A program made the position numbers and the translations under genes. 64,000 nucleotides of DNA from Flavobacterium luminosum (GTDB lineage: Bacteria; Bacteroidota; Bacteroidia; Flavobacteriales; Flavobacteriaceae): assembly GCF_023635005.1 (NCBI RefSeq), contig NZ_JAMLJM010000001.1, positions 620,001 through 684,000 of the forward strand, read 5' to 3'. The notes under the pieces are model-generated. The model was not told where the DNA came from, did no database searches, and was given only the letters and a program-made list of their open reading frames with translations. Shown one piece after another: positions 44,226 through 53,065 of the stretch; position 1 is the first letter of the stretch, and every line of letters starts with the position of its first letter.

Positions 44226-44930
44226 TTGTATTCGGCAGAAGATATTCTAAACGGACAAGTTTTGTTAATAGACAAACCATTAACCTGGAGTTCCTTTCAG
44301 GCGGTGAACAAATTAAAATATGTTTTAAAAAACCGATTGGGTCTACCGAAAAAATTCAAAATTGGTCATGCTGGAACGCTAGATCCTTTAGCTAGTGGTT
44401 TGTTGATTGTTTGTACGGGGAAATTCACTAAAAAAATCAGCGAAATTCAGGCGCAAACCAAAGAATATACCGGAACCATAATGATTGGTGCTACCACGCC
44501 TTCTTACGATTTAGAAACCGCAATTGATGCTACTTTTCCAACCGAACATATCACAGAAGCTTTGATTCATGACACGGTGAAACAATTTTTAGGGGAAATC
44601 GACCAAAAACCTCCTGTTTTTTCGGCTATTAAAAAAGAAGGAAAACGCTTGTATGAACATGCCCGTGAGGGTTCTGCAGTTGAAATTGAAGCTAGAAAAA
44701 CCACTATATACGAATTTGAAATCACTCGAATTGCATTGCCTGAAATCGATTTTAGAGTACAATGTAGTAAAGGAACCTATATTCGTTCGTTGGCACACGA
44801 CTTTGGTTTAGCGTTGCAGTCTGGCGGTCATTTGACAGCCTTGCGAAGAACCAAAATTGGGGAGTATAGCGTGGAAAATGCGTTAACTCCTGAAGAATTC
44901 GACAAACTCATCCCAAAACATGAAAAATAG
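44226..44930 (+). CDS. truB: tRNA pseudouridine(55) synthase TruB, TTG start
   Basis: A 234-residue enzyme making pseudouridine-55 in the T loop of tRNAs. The catalytic Asp is in GHAGTLDPLASGLLIV; KEYTGTIMIGATTPSYD and SKGTYIRSLAHDFG are conserved. I find no ATG at the right place; the reading begins with TTG at 44226 (TTG TAT TCG GCA GAA), 7 nt after the uppP stop, giving an N-terminus of normal length. Its 3' end overlaps the next gene by 11 nt. Confidence 0.93.
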   Translation: MYSAEDILNGQVLLIDKPLTWSSFQAVNKLKYVLKNRLGLPKKFKIGHAGTLDPLASGLLIVCTGKFTKKISEIQAQTKEYTGTIMIGATTPSYDLETAIDATFPTEHITEALIHDTVKQFLGEIDQKPPVFSAIKKEGKRLYEHAREGSAVEIEARKTTIYEFEITRIALPEIDFRVQCSKGTYIRSLAHDFGLALQSGGHLTALRRTKIGEYSVENALTPEEFDKLIPKHEK

Positions 44931-45507
44931 GTTTTTCCTCCTTGTTATTTTTTTATTTTCCCTAACGGTTTCTAGTCAAAATAACACTAATTACGTTACG
45001 GTTGAAGGAAACGGATCAAATAAAGAAAGAAATGCTGAAAATCGATTTTTTCAACAATACGAACTGAACACTTCTATCATTGGAAATACCGAATCCGATG
45101 ATCCGAACACTTCCTTTGATGAATCGCGTCCGTGGTTTCTTGCCAATGGTTTAGGTTTTAAATATGGTCTCGGCGTTCATAAAAACAAATGGTTGTCCTT
45201 AAGTGCCCACACCGGATTTGACTGGAAAGCTAACGAACGTTTGGTCGCAGTTCCCGTTTATGGTAACATTAGTCTTAGCCCATTATTAGGCGATGATGTA
45301 CGCTTAGTGCTACAAACTGGACTAGGAAGAGGTTTTGCTGTAGGAAGGGGTAATATGCAAGGAAAATACCAAAAATACTCCTTAGGATTCGAATCTGATG
45401 CCAATGATTTTGGACTTTTCATTGAAGTTTCCTCGTATCGTTTTAACCTTCACTACAACGAAAACACTTTACTCTTCAATATTGGTGGCTATATTAAAAC
45501 CTTTTAA
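44920..45507 (+). CDS. Exported protein of unknown function, outer-membrane-like
   Basis: A 195-residue protein with a signal peptide ending about residue 19 (LFSLTVSSQ). The mature part alternates polar and hydrophobic residues (KYGLGVHKNKWLSLSAHTGFDW, VYGNISLSPLLGDDVRLVLQTGLGRGF) and ends LLFNIGGYIKTF with a terminal Phe, as in small outer-membrane barrels. No named family recognised. Overlaps truB by 11 nt at its start and the thioredoxin-like gene by 4 nt tail to tail. Confidence 0.75.
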   Translation: MKNRFFLLVIFLFSLTVSSQNNTNYVTVEGNGSNKERNAENRFFQQYELNTSIIGNTESDDPNTSFDESRPWFLANGLGFKYGLGVHKNKWLSLSAHTGFDWKANERLVAVPVYGNISLSPLLGDDVRLVLQTGLGRGFAVGRGNMQGKYQKYSLGFESDANDFGLFIEVSSYRFNLHYNENTLLFNIGGYIKTF

Positions 45508-46130
45508 TGGCCTAATTGCTCCAAATGCAGCATTAAATCGGTAAGTTCGTTCATCGTACTTAAACCTTTATCATGCAAATACCACATTTGCAATTCGGTT
45601 TTTGCTGTTTCATCAATGACACCGTATTGTTCTTTGTAACTCTTAATCAAGTTGGCTGCCCCTTCAGGACGTGGTCCCCAAGAAGATTTAAAGGCCAAGT
45701 CTTCTTCCTCAACGATGATTACTTTTGGAATCGATTTTCCTCCATTGGTTAAGAATAAATTCATCAAAGCTTCATTCTCGTCTCTAAAAACTAATTTCAA
45801 TTTAATTTTATCCGTTGCCGAAGCTAGTTTGAACAATATCGGAAGAATTTGCGCGGCATCACCACACCAACCTTCCGTTAGCACCAACCAGATATATTCT
45901 TTCTTTAATGAATTTAGTTTTTCAACCACTTCCTCGGGAATATGAATGGTTTTATCCAATCGGTTCATTCTAGTTTCATTCAATTTGCTGTAGTGCAACA
46001 AATCGTCGCTCTGTTCGGTTCCTGTTGATTTCCCGTTGGCTATTAAATCTGAAACAATTTTTCTATATTCTGGATACGAAATCCCTTTGGTGATGGCTTG
46101 TGCAATTTCTGTTTTCATTTTTACAAACAT
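45504..46130 (-). CDS. Thioredoxin-fold protein with single active-site Cys
   Basis: A 208-residue cytoplasmic protein. The thioredoxin-like core is KEYIWLVLTEGWCGDAAQILPILFKLA, then LKLVFRDENEALMNLFLTNGGKSIPKVIIV with the cis-Pro loop (SIPKVI). The active site reads WCGDA, so the second Cys of CxxC is absent, and a normal dithiol reductase reaction is unlikely; monothiol or adaptor roles are possible. The ATG at 46130 is given, but a second one four codons later (46118, MKTEIAQ) is equally plausible. Confidence 0.85.
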   Translation of the reverse strand: MFVKMKTEIAQAITKGISYPEYRKIVSDLIANGKSTGTEQSDDLLHYSKLNETRMNRLDKTIHIPEEVVEKLNSLKKEYIWLVLTEGWCGDAAQILPILFKLASATDKIKLKLVFRDENEALMNLFLTNGGKSIPKVIIVEEEDLAFKSSWGPRPEGAANLIKSYKEQYGVIDETAKTELQMWYLHDKGLSTMNELTDLMLHLEQLGH

Positions 46131-46187
46131 TATTTATGTAAATTTACAACTAATTCGAAAATCGGTTAGTAACAAAAATCACAATTA

Positions 46188-46745
46188 ATGGAAAAAAAGC
46201 GTTGCGCATGGTGTGAAAAGGATGATCTCTATCGAGATTATCACGATAACGAGTGGGGAACCCCAGTATATGATGATCAAACCATTTTTGAGTTTTTAGT
46301 TCTTGAAACCTTTCAAGCCGGATTGAGTTGGTATACTATTTTAGCGAAAAGAGAAAATTTCCGAAAAGCATTCGATAATTTCGATTATAGGAAAATTGCA
46401 ACTTACGATGAGCTTAAAATGGAAACTTTAAAAGAAGATCCTGGTATTATCCGCAATAGCTTAAAAATCAAAGCTACAAAAACCAATGCGCAGGCCTTTA
46501 TGCAAATTCAAGAAGAATTTGGTAGTTTTTCCGAGTACATTTGGAGTTTTGTTGATGGAAAGCCTATTGATAACAAGCCTAAAACATTAAAAGAAGTTCC
46601 TGCCACCACGGAAATTTCCGATAAACTGAGCAAGGATTTAAAGAAACGCGGATTTAAATTTGTAGGTTCTACCGTGGTGTATGCGCACATGCAGGCTACC
46701 GGAATGGTTAACGATCATGTAGAAGAATGCTGGAAAAGACAATAA
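46188..46745 (+). CDS. tag: DNA-3-methyladenine glycosylase I
   Basis: A 185-residue base-excision repair enzyme removing 3-methyladenine from DNA. Zinc-site residues are seen in [19 protein letters not shown] (Cys near 6, His near 19) and in the C-terminal [18 protein letters not shown]. The catalytic/recognition block [19 protein letters not shown] is standard. Followed within 2 nt by the VF530 gene, probably one transcript. Confidence 0.95.
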   Translation: MEKKRCAWCEKDDLYRDYHDNEWGTPVYDDQTIFEFLVLETFQAGLSWYTILAKRENFRKAFDNFDYRKIATYDELKMETLKEDPGIIRNSLKIKATKTNAQAFMQIQEEFGSFSEYIWSFVDGKPIDNKPKTLKEVPATTEISDKLSKDLKKRGFKFVGSTVVYAHMQATGMVNDHVEECWKRQ

Positions 46746-46747
46746 AG

Positions 46748-46975
46748 ATGGAACACAAAAACAACGATCCGCTTCACGGAAAAACATTGCAAACTATCGT
46801 AGAACAATTGGTAGATTTTTACGGATTTGATACGCTTGCGGAATTAATCAACATCAAATGCTTTAAAGAAAATCCATCTGTAAAATCGAGTTTAACCTTT
46901 TTACGAAAAACCGATTGGGCTAGAAAGAAAGTAGAGGCTTTATATATTAAAACTTTGCCTAAAATGTCTCTGTAA
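46748..46975 (+). CDS. VF530 (DUF2132) family protein
   Basis: A 75-residue protein matching VF530/DUF2132: [17 protein letters not shown] at the start and [17 protein letters not shown] at the end. Small helical proteins suspected to bind DNA. The start at 46748 ([11 protein letters not shown]) is used, 2 nt after the tag stop; an upstream in-frame ATG would overlap tag. Confidence 0.93.
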   Translation: MEHKNNDPLHGKTLQTIVEQLVDFYGFDTLAELINIKCFKENPSVKSSLTFLRKTDWARKKVEALYIKTLPKMSL

Positions 46976-46999
46976 CTTGTAATGCTACTATTATCTGTT

Positions 47000-47650
47000 T
47001 TAATCTGAAGATGAATTTGATTTTAGAATGTCTAGAAAATCTTCTCTAGGAATTTCCCTGCATCCCAAACTAGCCAAATGATCGTTGTATACTTGACAAT
47101 CTAATAATTTGTATTGATTAGCCTTCAGAAATTGTACCAAGTAATAAAATGCTACTTTAGAAGCATTACTGACTTTAGAGAACATACTTTCGCCACAGAA
47201 AATGGTTTCCATATCTACTCCATACAATCCACCAACCAATTCATCATTAAGCCACACCTCAACAGACATGGCACGGCCAATTTCATGTAAAAAAGTATAG
47301 GAATCTATCATCTCATCGGTAATCCAAGTACCATACTGCCCTTCTCGCTTAATTTGCTGACAATTTTGCATTACCTCACGAAACGCTTTGTTAAAGGTAA
47401 AGGTAAAAACTCCCCTATTGATAATATTCCGCATACTTTTAGAAGGCTTAAATTCTTCAGGAAAAAGTACCATTCGGTCTGCGGGACACCACCATAGAAT
47501 AGGGTCGCCATCGTCAAACCAAGGAAAAATTCCATTCTTGTACGCCAATAACAATCGTTCCGGTGAAAGATCACCACCAATGGCTATAATCCCTTCCTTA
47601 GAGGTTTGTTCGACGGGTGGAAAATACAATTCTTTATCAATCCAATACAT
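47000..47650 (-). CDS. aat: Leucyl/phenylalanyl-tRNA--protein transferase
   Basis: A 216-residue enzyme of the N-end rule that adds Leu or Phe to proteins with N-terminal Lys or Arg. Family blocks: AYKNGIFPWFDDGDPILWWCPADRMVLFP (32-60), WITDEMIDSY, GGLYGVDMETIFCGESMFS, and LLDCQVYNDHLASLG. Length is on the short but normal side for bacterial Aat. Clp adaptor genes are not in the window. Confidence 0.96.
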   Translation of the reverse strand: MYWIDKELYFPPVEQTSKEGIIAIGGDLSPERLLLAYKNGIFPWFDDGDPILWWCPADRMVLFPEEFKPSKSMRNIINRGVFTFTFNKAFREVMQNCQQIKREGQYGTWITDEMIDSYTFLHEIGRAMSVEVWLNDELVGGLYGVDMETIFCGESMFSKVSNASKVAFYYLVQFLKANQYKLLDCQVYNDHLASLGCREIPREDFLDILKSNSSSD

Positions 47651-47671
47651 AATCTGAGATGTATGAAATAT

Positions 47672-47730
47672 AAAATCCCAAATTCCAACACTAAGTCATG
47701 GTCAACAAACTATTGGAATTTGGGATTATG
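47672..47730. terminator. 15-bp perfect inverted repeat between aat and DUF3127 genes
   Basis: AATCCCAAATTCCAA (47674-47688) and TTGGAATTTGGGATT (47713-47727) pair perfectly around a 24-nt loop. On the minus strand it lies after the DUF3127 stop and upstream of aat, so it should end the flavin reductase/DUF3127 transcript. Confidence 0.65.
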
Positions 47731-47745
47731 TTTTATGTTTCTTTA

Positions 47746-48123
47746 TTAGAATGGAAGATCGTCGTGTTCTTCTTCATTAAAAGATGTCGCTGGTTCAAAA
47801 GCTTGAGCTGCCGGCATTGGAGGCATTGGTTGTCCTGCAGGAGCGGCTTGTTGTAAACGCTCAATTCTCCATCCTTGAATTGAATTGAAATATTTGGTTT
47901 CGCCTTGAGGGTTTACCCACTCACGACCTCTTAAGTTAATAGAAACTTTTACCGGTTCACCCACTTGGAAGTTATTTAAATCATCGACTTTTGCCTGAGT
48001 AAATTCGATCATAATATGTTGTGGATACTGCTCATCGGTAGTAACCACTAACTCTCTTTTCTTAAACGATGCGCTAACCTCTTGTGTAGGGTTAATCACT
48101 TTAATTCTTCCTGTAACTTCCAT
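47746..48123 (-). CDS. DUF3127 family protein
   Basis: A 125-residue soluble protein: MEVTGRIKVINPTQEVSASFKKRELVV is the DUF3127 start, and the core looks like an OB/SSB-type beta-barrel (IMIEFTQAKVDDLNNFQVGEPVKVSINLRGREW). A Pro/Ala/Met-rich tail ends with an acidic tip EEEHDDLPF, which resembles the acidic tail of single-stranded DNA binding proteins. This SSB likeness is my observation; the family has no assigned function. Start at 48123 chosen; a longer frame would overlap the flavin reductase gene. Confidence 0.88.
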   Translation of the reverse strand: MEVTGRIKVINPTQEVSASFKKRELVVTTDEQYPQHIMIEFTQAKVDDLNNFQVGEPVKVSINLRGREWVNPQGETKYFNSIQGWRIERLQQAAPAGQPMPPMPAAQAFEPATSFNEEEHDDLPF

Positions 48124-48134
48124 TTTCTCTAATT

Positions 48135-49010
48135 TTATTGCTTTGCTAACAATACTTTCCAAGCCGAAAGTATGTCGTTTTTTTCTAAATATTGTTTTGC
48201 TAACTGATTGACTTTGTGTCGATCATCGGAACTTAAAACTGCTTTTACAGTAAAATTTTCCTGTACAAATATAGCAATTTCTTCTTCGCTTGGCAAGGCT
48301 TCGATATTGCCTAACATCCCTAGATCGTTTCCATCAAAATCACTGCTTGTTTTGATAAAATCAGGAATAGAATCTACACCAATTCCTAGAGTTACCAAAG
48401 GTTTAGGAACTTCGAACAATCCTTGGTTGGCACGTGAATACCAATTTCCTCCCATTCGGGAAACCAAATCTATCTTGTGTTGATCAATAGTACCATTCTC
48501 ATCTAGAACGTCTTCATTGATATGAATTTTCACCACTTCACAAATAATCAAGTTACCGGCACCTCCTTCGGTTCCCAAAGCTACCACTTCATTCACTTTA
48601 CATTCGAATTGAATAGGAGATTCAGCCACTCGAAATGGTTTAACAACATCCGATGGAATCGCGGTTAATCCCGCCTTTTCAAATTCATTTACACCTTCAG
48701 CATATTCGGTACTCGACAAAGACATTTGCTGAACTATAGCATAATTTACTACATTTATAACGACTTCTTTGGTTGCTCTAGCATTTTCTAAAGTATGTTT
48801 GGTTGTATTTCCTCGCACCCTTCTAGCTGGCGAAAAAATCAAGATTGGCGGGTTAGTACTAAACATATTGAAAAAACTAAAAGGCGATAAATTTGGTCTT
48901 CCTTGTTCGTCAATCGTACTAGCAAAAGCAATCGGTCTTGGTGCTACAGCCCCTTGTAAATAGCTTTGTAATTGAGGGGTGGGAATATCCTTTGGGGAAA
49001 AACTTTTCAT
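48135..49010 (-). CDS. Flavin reductase-family (flavoredoxin-like) protein
   Basis: A 291-residue FMN-binding split-barrel protein: GAVAPRPIAFASTIDEQGRPNLSPFSFFNMFSTNPPILIFSP is the classical N-terminal part, followed by TKEVVINVVNYAIVQQMSLSS. These proteins bind FMN and act as flavin reductases or flavoproteins with varied partners. It is 11 nt upstream of DUF3127 on the same strand. Electron partner unknown. A C-terminal extension of about 70 residues (FVQENFTVKAVLSSDDRHKVNQ) is not part of the fold. Confidence 0.9.
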   Translation of the reverse strand: MKSFSPKDIPTPQLQSYLQGAVAPRPIAFASTIDEQGRPNLSPFSFFNMFSTNPPILIFSPARRVRGNTTKHTLENARATKEVVINVVNYAIVQQMSLSSTEYAEGVNEFEKAGLTAIPSDVVKPFRVAESPIQFECKVNEVVALGTEGGAGNLIICEVVKIHINEDVLDENGTIDQHKIDLVSRMGGNWYSRANQGLFEVPKPLVTLGIGVDSIPDFIKTSSDFDGNDLGMLGNIEALPSEEEIAIFVQENFTVKAVLSSDDRHKVNQLAKQYLEKNDILSAWKVLLAKQ

Positions 49011-49104
49011 GATGTATCAAATTTGAAACAAAAGTAAGAAAGAAGCCAGAAAATAAAGAATAGAAAATAGAGTTTTTAGTATATTTAAACCCTGAACAAG
49101 AACT

Positions 49105-50250
49105 ATGAATTTTTCGAACCGAAGCAATACGATACGTTGGATTATCATACTCCTTTCCTTCTTAATCACTGTCCTGATTTTATGGAATACGTATACGTTT
49201 TTCCAAATCTTTAAGGACGAAGAGAGAAATAAGATGGAACTTTGGGCTACCGCGCAGAAAACATTACAAAACGCTTCGGACAATACTGATGTGGATTTGC
49301 CTTTACAAATTATCACCAACAATAGCACCATTCCTAATATTTTAACTGATGCCAATGATAGCATTATAGGAGCCAATAACATTGATGAAAAAATCATAAG
49401 CGATCCTCAAAAAATCAGACAACTACTCAATATTTATAAAAAGTCTAAAAACAAAATCGAAATAGAATACGACAAAGGAAAGTTTCGCTATTTATACTAT
49501 GCCAATTCTCCTTTGTTAACCAAATTGAAATATTATCCTATTGCTCTATTACTTATTATTCTCCTCTTTGCCGGCTTGGTTTACAATTATTACAAAGCCA
49601 GTAAAGTATCTACGGAGAATAAACTTTGGGCCGGTATGGCAAAAGAGACTGCGCATCAAATAGGAACACCACTATCCTCCTTAATTGGTTGGTTAGAGAT
49701 TATGAAATCCGACAACATCGATCCGCTAATGGTCGAAGAGATTGAAAAAGATATCGATCGTCTGCAAAATATTACCGACCGCTTTTCTAAAATAGGTTCG
49801 GAACCTATCGTAGAAGAAAAAGATTTGGTACAAGAAACCAAAGCCGCTTATGATTATCTAGTGACGCGTTTTTCGGAACAAGTCGAATTTACATTCAGAG
49901 CCCCTGATTACGAAATTCCCATCAAAATAAATCAGACCCTTCATAGCTGGACCATCGAAAATTTAGTCAAAAACGCCATCGACGCGATGAAAGGAAGAGG
50001 AAAAATTGATATCAGCATCATCGACGATGGGCGCGTAGCTAAGATCAAAGTGACCGATAACGGAAAAGGAATTCCTCGAAACCAATTCAGAAAAATCTTC
50101 GAACCTGGTTACACCACCAAAAAAAGAGGTTGGGGATTAGGACTTTCGTTAACCAAACGTATTGTAGAAAAATATCACAAAGGAAAAATCAGAGTATTAC
50201 ATTCTGAAATAGGCAAAGGCACTACTTTTCAAATTAGCTTTAAAAGATGA
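49105..50250 (+). CDS. Membrane sensor histidine kinase
   Basis: A 381-residue kinase: TM1 about 11-33, an extracytoplasmic domain of about 110 residues, TM2 about 143-161, then the dimerisation helix with an unusual H box AKETAHQIGTPLSSLIGW (H184), followed by an ATPase domain with NLVKNAIDAM (N box), VTDNGKGIP, KKRGWGLGLSLTKRIV and GKGTTFQI. The H box QIGTPLSS differs from the common ELRTPL, a type seen in Bacteroidota NtrY-like kinases. No response regulator gene is adjacent: the next gene, overlapping by 4 nt, is an FAD oxidoreductase. Confidence 0.9.
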   Translation: MNFSNRSNTIRWIIILLSFLITVLILWNTYTFFQIFKDEERNKMELWATAQKTLQNASDNTDVDLPLQIITNNSTIPNILTDANDSIIGANNIDEKIISDPQKIRQLLNIYKKSKNKIEIEYDKGKFRYLYYANSPLLTKLKYYPIALLLIILLFAGLVYNYYKASKVSTENKLWAGMAKETAHQIGTPLSSLIGWLEIMKSDNIDPLMVEEIEKDIDRLQNITDRFSKIGSEPIVEEKDLVQETKAAYDYLVTRFSEQVEFTFRAPDYEIPIKINQTLHSWTIENLVKNAIDAMKGRGKIDISIIDDGRVAKIKVTDNGKGIPRNQFRKIFEPGYTTKKRGWGLGLSLTKRIVEKYHKGKIRVLHSEIGKGTTFQISFKR

Positions 50251-51359
50251 AATTAAGTTATTGGGAATTAAAAAATTGGTTTACTCAAGTTGATTTTACC
50301 ATTGTAGGAAGTGGTATTGTGGGTCTGCATACCGCACTTCGTTTACGGGAACGCTTTCCGGAAAGTAAAATCCTAATTCTAGAAAAAGGAATGTTGCCTG
50401 AAGGCGCTAGCACCAAGAATGCGGGATTTGCTTGTTTTGGTTCCCTATCGGAAATCATAGACGATTTAAAAACTCATACCGAAGAAGAAGTGATTCAATT
50501 AGTGCAGAAACGCTGGAACGGATTGCAACTATTGCGAAAAAATTTAGGCGATCAAGCAATTGATTTTAAACCCTTTGGAGGCTATGAATTGTTTTTAGAA
50601 GAAGAGGATTCCTGCTACCATGAGTGTCTTCAAAAAATGCCTTTTATCAACGATTTGCTCCGTCCCTTATTTAAAGCAGATGTCTTTGAAAAACAATTTG
50701 ACCGGTTTGGTTTTCAAAAAATTAAAGAATACAGCATTTTTAATTCTTTTGAAGCACAAATCGATACGGGCAACATGATGCAGGCGTTGCTAAAAAAAAC
50801 GTATGCTAACAATATTCAAATTTTGAATAATCTAACGGTAGAGCATTTTATCGATTTAGGCGACGAAGTTGAAGTCCAGATTAATGATTTCGCTTTCAAA
50901 ACCAAAAAGTTATTTTTTGCCACCAATGGTTTTGCTGGAGAATTAACCCAAAACGAAGTCAAACCCGCTCGTGCTCAGGTATTAATTACAGAACCTATTC
51001 CAAATCTTGATATCAAAGGAACCTTTCATTTAGACAAAGGCTATTATTACTTTAGAAACATTAATGATCGAATTTTATTTGGAGGAGGTCGAAATCTAGA
51101 CTTCGAAGGCGAAACTACCACGAGTTTAGAACAAACCGTTTTAATTCAGAACCGATTGGAAGAATTGTTAAAAACTGTAATTTTGCCGCAAACTGACATA
51201 AAAATAGCCCATCGTTGGAGTGGTATTATGGGTGTGGGAGCACACAAAAACCCCATAGTAAAACCCTTATCCAATAATGTTTTTTGTGGTGTTCGCATGG
51301 GCGGCATGGGCGTAGCGATAGGCAATTTAATTGGACAAGAATTAGCAGATTTAATATAA
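50247..51359 (+). CDS. FAD-dependent oxidoreductase (DAO family)
   Basis: A 370-residue flavoprotein with the dinucleotide-binding motif FTIVGSGIVGLHTALRLRERF (17-37) and the DAO-type STKNAGFACFG substrate block; GIMGVGAHKNPIVKPL and GMGVAIGNLIGQELADL at the C-terminus close the FAD site. Oxidises an amine or amino acid, unknown which. Translationally coupled to the upstream kinase (ATGA overlap) and 5 nt before mtgA. Confidence 0.9.
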   Translation: MKLSYWELKNWFTQVDFTIVGSGIVGLHTALRLRERFPESKILILEKGMLPEGASTKNAGFACFGSLSEIIDDLKTHTEEEVIQLVQKRWNGLQLLRKNLGDQAIDFKPFGGYELFLEEEDSCYHECLQKMPFINDLLRPLFKADVFEKQFDRFGFQKIKEYSIFNSFEAQIDTGNMMQALLKKTYANNIQILNNLTVEHFIDLGDEVEVQINDFAFKTKKLFFATNGFAGELTQNEVKPARAQVLITEPIPNLDIKGTFHLDKGYYYFRNINDRILFGGGRNLDFEGETTTSLEQTVLIQNRLEELLKTVILPQTDIKIAHRWSGIMGVGAHKNPIVKPLSNNVFCGVRMGGMGVAIGNLIGQELADLI

Positions 51360-51364
51360 CCATC

Positions 51365-52105
51365 ATGGCAACAAAGAAAGCAACAACCTCTAAAACAAAA
51401 CCGAAATCCAAGCAACCTACCACTTTTTGGGCAAAGGTTAAGCGATTTCTATTCAAAGTTTTTATCTGGTTCAATCTGATTTCTATTGCATTGGTTTTAC
51501 TATTTAAATTTGTTCCTGTTCCTTTTACTCCATTAATGATTAGTCGTTCCATAGAACAAAAATTAGCTGGTGAAGAATTGCGCTATGAACACGACTGGGT
51601 TCCTCTGGAAGATATTTCAATCAATCTGCAAAAAGCGGTAATTGCCAGTGAAGATGGTTTATTCCTTCAACACAATGGTTTCGATTTTTCGGCCATGAAC
51701 AAGGCTTTCAAAAGCAATTTGAAAGGTAAAAAACTCAAAGGAGGAAGCACCATTTCGCAACAAACTGCCAAAAATGTTTTTCTTTGGCAAGGGAGAAGTT
51801 ACATCCGTAAATTTTTTGAAGCTTACTACACGGTTTTAATTGAGCTGGTTTGGGGAAAAGAACGCATCATGGAAGTCTACCTAAATAGTATCGAAATGGG
51901 AGATGGCGTTTATGGTGCCGAAGCCGCAAGTAAATATTGGTTTCATAAAAGTGCCGAAAACCTTACCAAATATGAAGCGGCCTCTATTGCAGCGATCTTA
52001 CCAAGTCCTAGAAAATATAAAGCCGTAGGATCCTCTAATTATGTAGAAAAACGTAAAAACAAAACCCTTCGCGTGATGCGACATGTTGGAAAATTGAATT
52101 ATTAA
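51365..52105 (+). CDS. mtgA: Monofunctional peptidoglycan glycosyltransferase
   Basis: A 246-residue membrane-anchored glycosyltransferase (GT51) that polymerises lipid II. Lys/Thr-rich cytoplasmic tail, TM about 31-50, then catalytic E96 in IASEDGLFLQHNGFD, GGSTISQQTAKNVFLW, and KERIMEVYLNSIEMGDGVYGAEAAS. No transpeptidase domain, so it is not a class A PBP. I start it at the ATG 51365, 5 nt past the oxidoreductase stop. Confidence 0.95.
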   Translation: MATKKATTSKTKPKSKQPTTFWAKVKRFLFKVFIWFNLISIALVLLFKFVPVPFTPLMISRSIEQKLAGEELRYEHDWVPLEDISINLQKAVIASEDGLFLQHNGFDFSAMNKAFKSNLKGKKLKGGSTISQQTAKNVFLWQGRSYIRKFFEAYYTVLIELVWGKERIMEVYLNSIEMGDGVYGAEAASKYWFHKSAENLTKYEAASIAAILPSPRKYKAVGSSNYVEKRKNKTLRVMRHVGKLNY

Positions 52106-52128
52106 GCAATAAATTAACACTAAAGATA

Positions 52129-52167
52129 ATAAAAGAGCAACTTTTTTAATGTTTGCTCTTTTTTTTG
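52129..52167 (+). terminator. Terminator after mtgA
   Basis: AAAAGAGCAA (52131-52140) pairs with TTGCTCTTTT followed by a run of T residues. It closes the kinase-oxidoreductase-mtgA unit. Confidence 0.7.
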
Positions 52168-52220
52168 GCTGCATTTTTGATAGTTAAGTATAAATCACAT
52201 TATACAAAAAACAAACTCTT

Positions 52221-53063
52221 ATGCGCAAACTATTTTTACTCCTTTATGCTTCGGTATTATTCCAAATTTCCTGCAAAGAAAATAAGGCTTCAGAATCTGT
52301 TGCGGTTTCTGAGATAAAATTAATGGCACCTGCTAAAGCAAACGCTCCTTACGATGATCATGAAATTGTTGATTCAGCGAGTGTCGGTTCGGTGGCGCCT
52401 GCATCCCAACAGACTAAAATCATTAAAAATGCCCATCTCAGTTTTGAATCTCGTAATCTGAACGAATCTTTTCAGACTATTCAAAAGGCGGTGCAAGATT
52501 ACAAAGCAATCATTCAAACCGATGAATCTGGGAAAAACGACTATTCGGTCTATCGTAACCTTACGATTAGAATTCCTAATCAGCACTTCGATACTTTTAT
52601 TGAAAACATCAGCAAAGGAATCACTCATTTTGATCGAAAGGAGATTTCACAACAAGATGTGACCGAGGAGTTTATCGATATACAATCGCGCATGAATACC
52701 AAAAAGAAACTCGAACAACGGTATTTACAATTATTATCGAAGGCCAATAAAGTCTCTGAAATGCTGGAAATTGAAAAACAATTGGCCGAAATACGCGAAG
52801 AAATTGAAGCTAAAGAAGGCCAACTGAAATATATGCAAAACAAGGTTTCTTTGAGTACCATCAGCATAGAAATGTATACTAACAATGCTTCCGAAAGTGG
52901 CGCCACAGTTTCGTATGGAAGTAAAATTTGGAACGCAATAAAAGAAGGATTTAACGGATTATCTAATTTTATGTTAGGAGTGATTAGTATTTGGCCTTTT
53001 ATCCTTATTTTCGTAGGGATATTTCTTCTAATCAAAAGAAGATTTTTTAAGAAAAAAGCATAA
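52221..53063 (+). CDS. DUF4349 lipoprotein
   Basis: A 280-residue lipoprotein (lipobox FQISC, Cys17). Residues 70-250 match DUF4349: KIIKNAHLSFESRNLNE, KGITHFDRKEISQQDVTEEFIDIQSRMNTKKKLEQRYLQLL, then a coiled coil (MLEIEKQLAEIREEIEAKEGQLKYM). A C-terminal membrane segment (about 252-273) with a basic KRRFFKKKA end. It is thus anchored at both ends, an arrangement typical of the family. Followed 2 nt later by an S41 protease; the family lies near envelope genes but is of unknown function. Confidence 0.9.
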   Translation: MRKLFLLLYASVLFQISCKENKASESVAVSEIKLMAPAKANAPYDDHEIVDSASVGSVAPASQQTKIIKNAHLSFESRNLNESFQTIQKAVQDYKAIIQTDESGKNDYSVYRNLTIRIPNQHFDTFIENISKGITHFDRKEISQQDVTEEFIDIQSRMNTKKKLEQRYLQLLSKANKVSEMLEIEKQLAEIREEIEAKEGQLKYMQNKVSLSTISIEMYTNNASESGATVSYGSKIWNAIKEGFNGLSNFMLGVISIWPFILIFVGIFLLIKRRFFKKKA

Positions 53064-53065
53064 TT

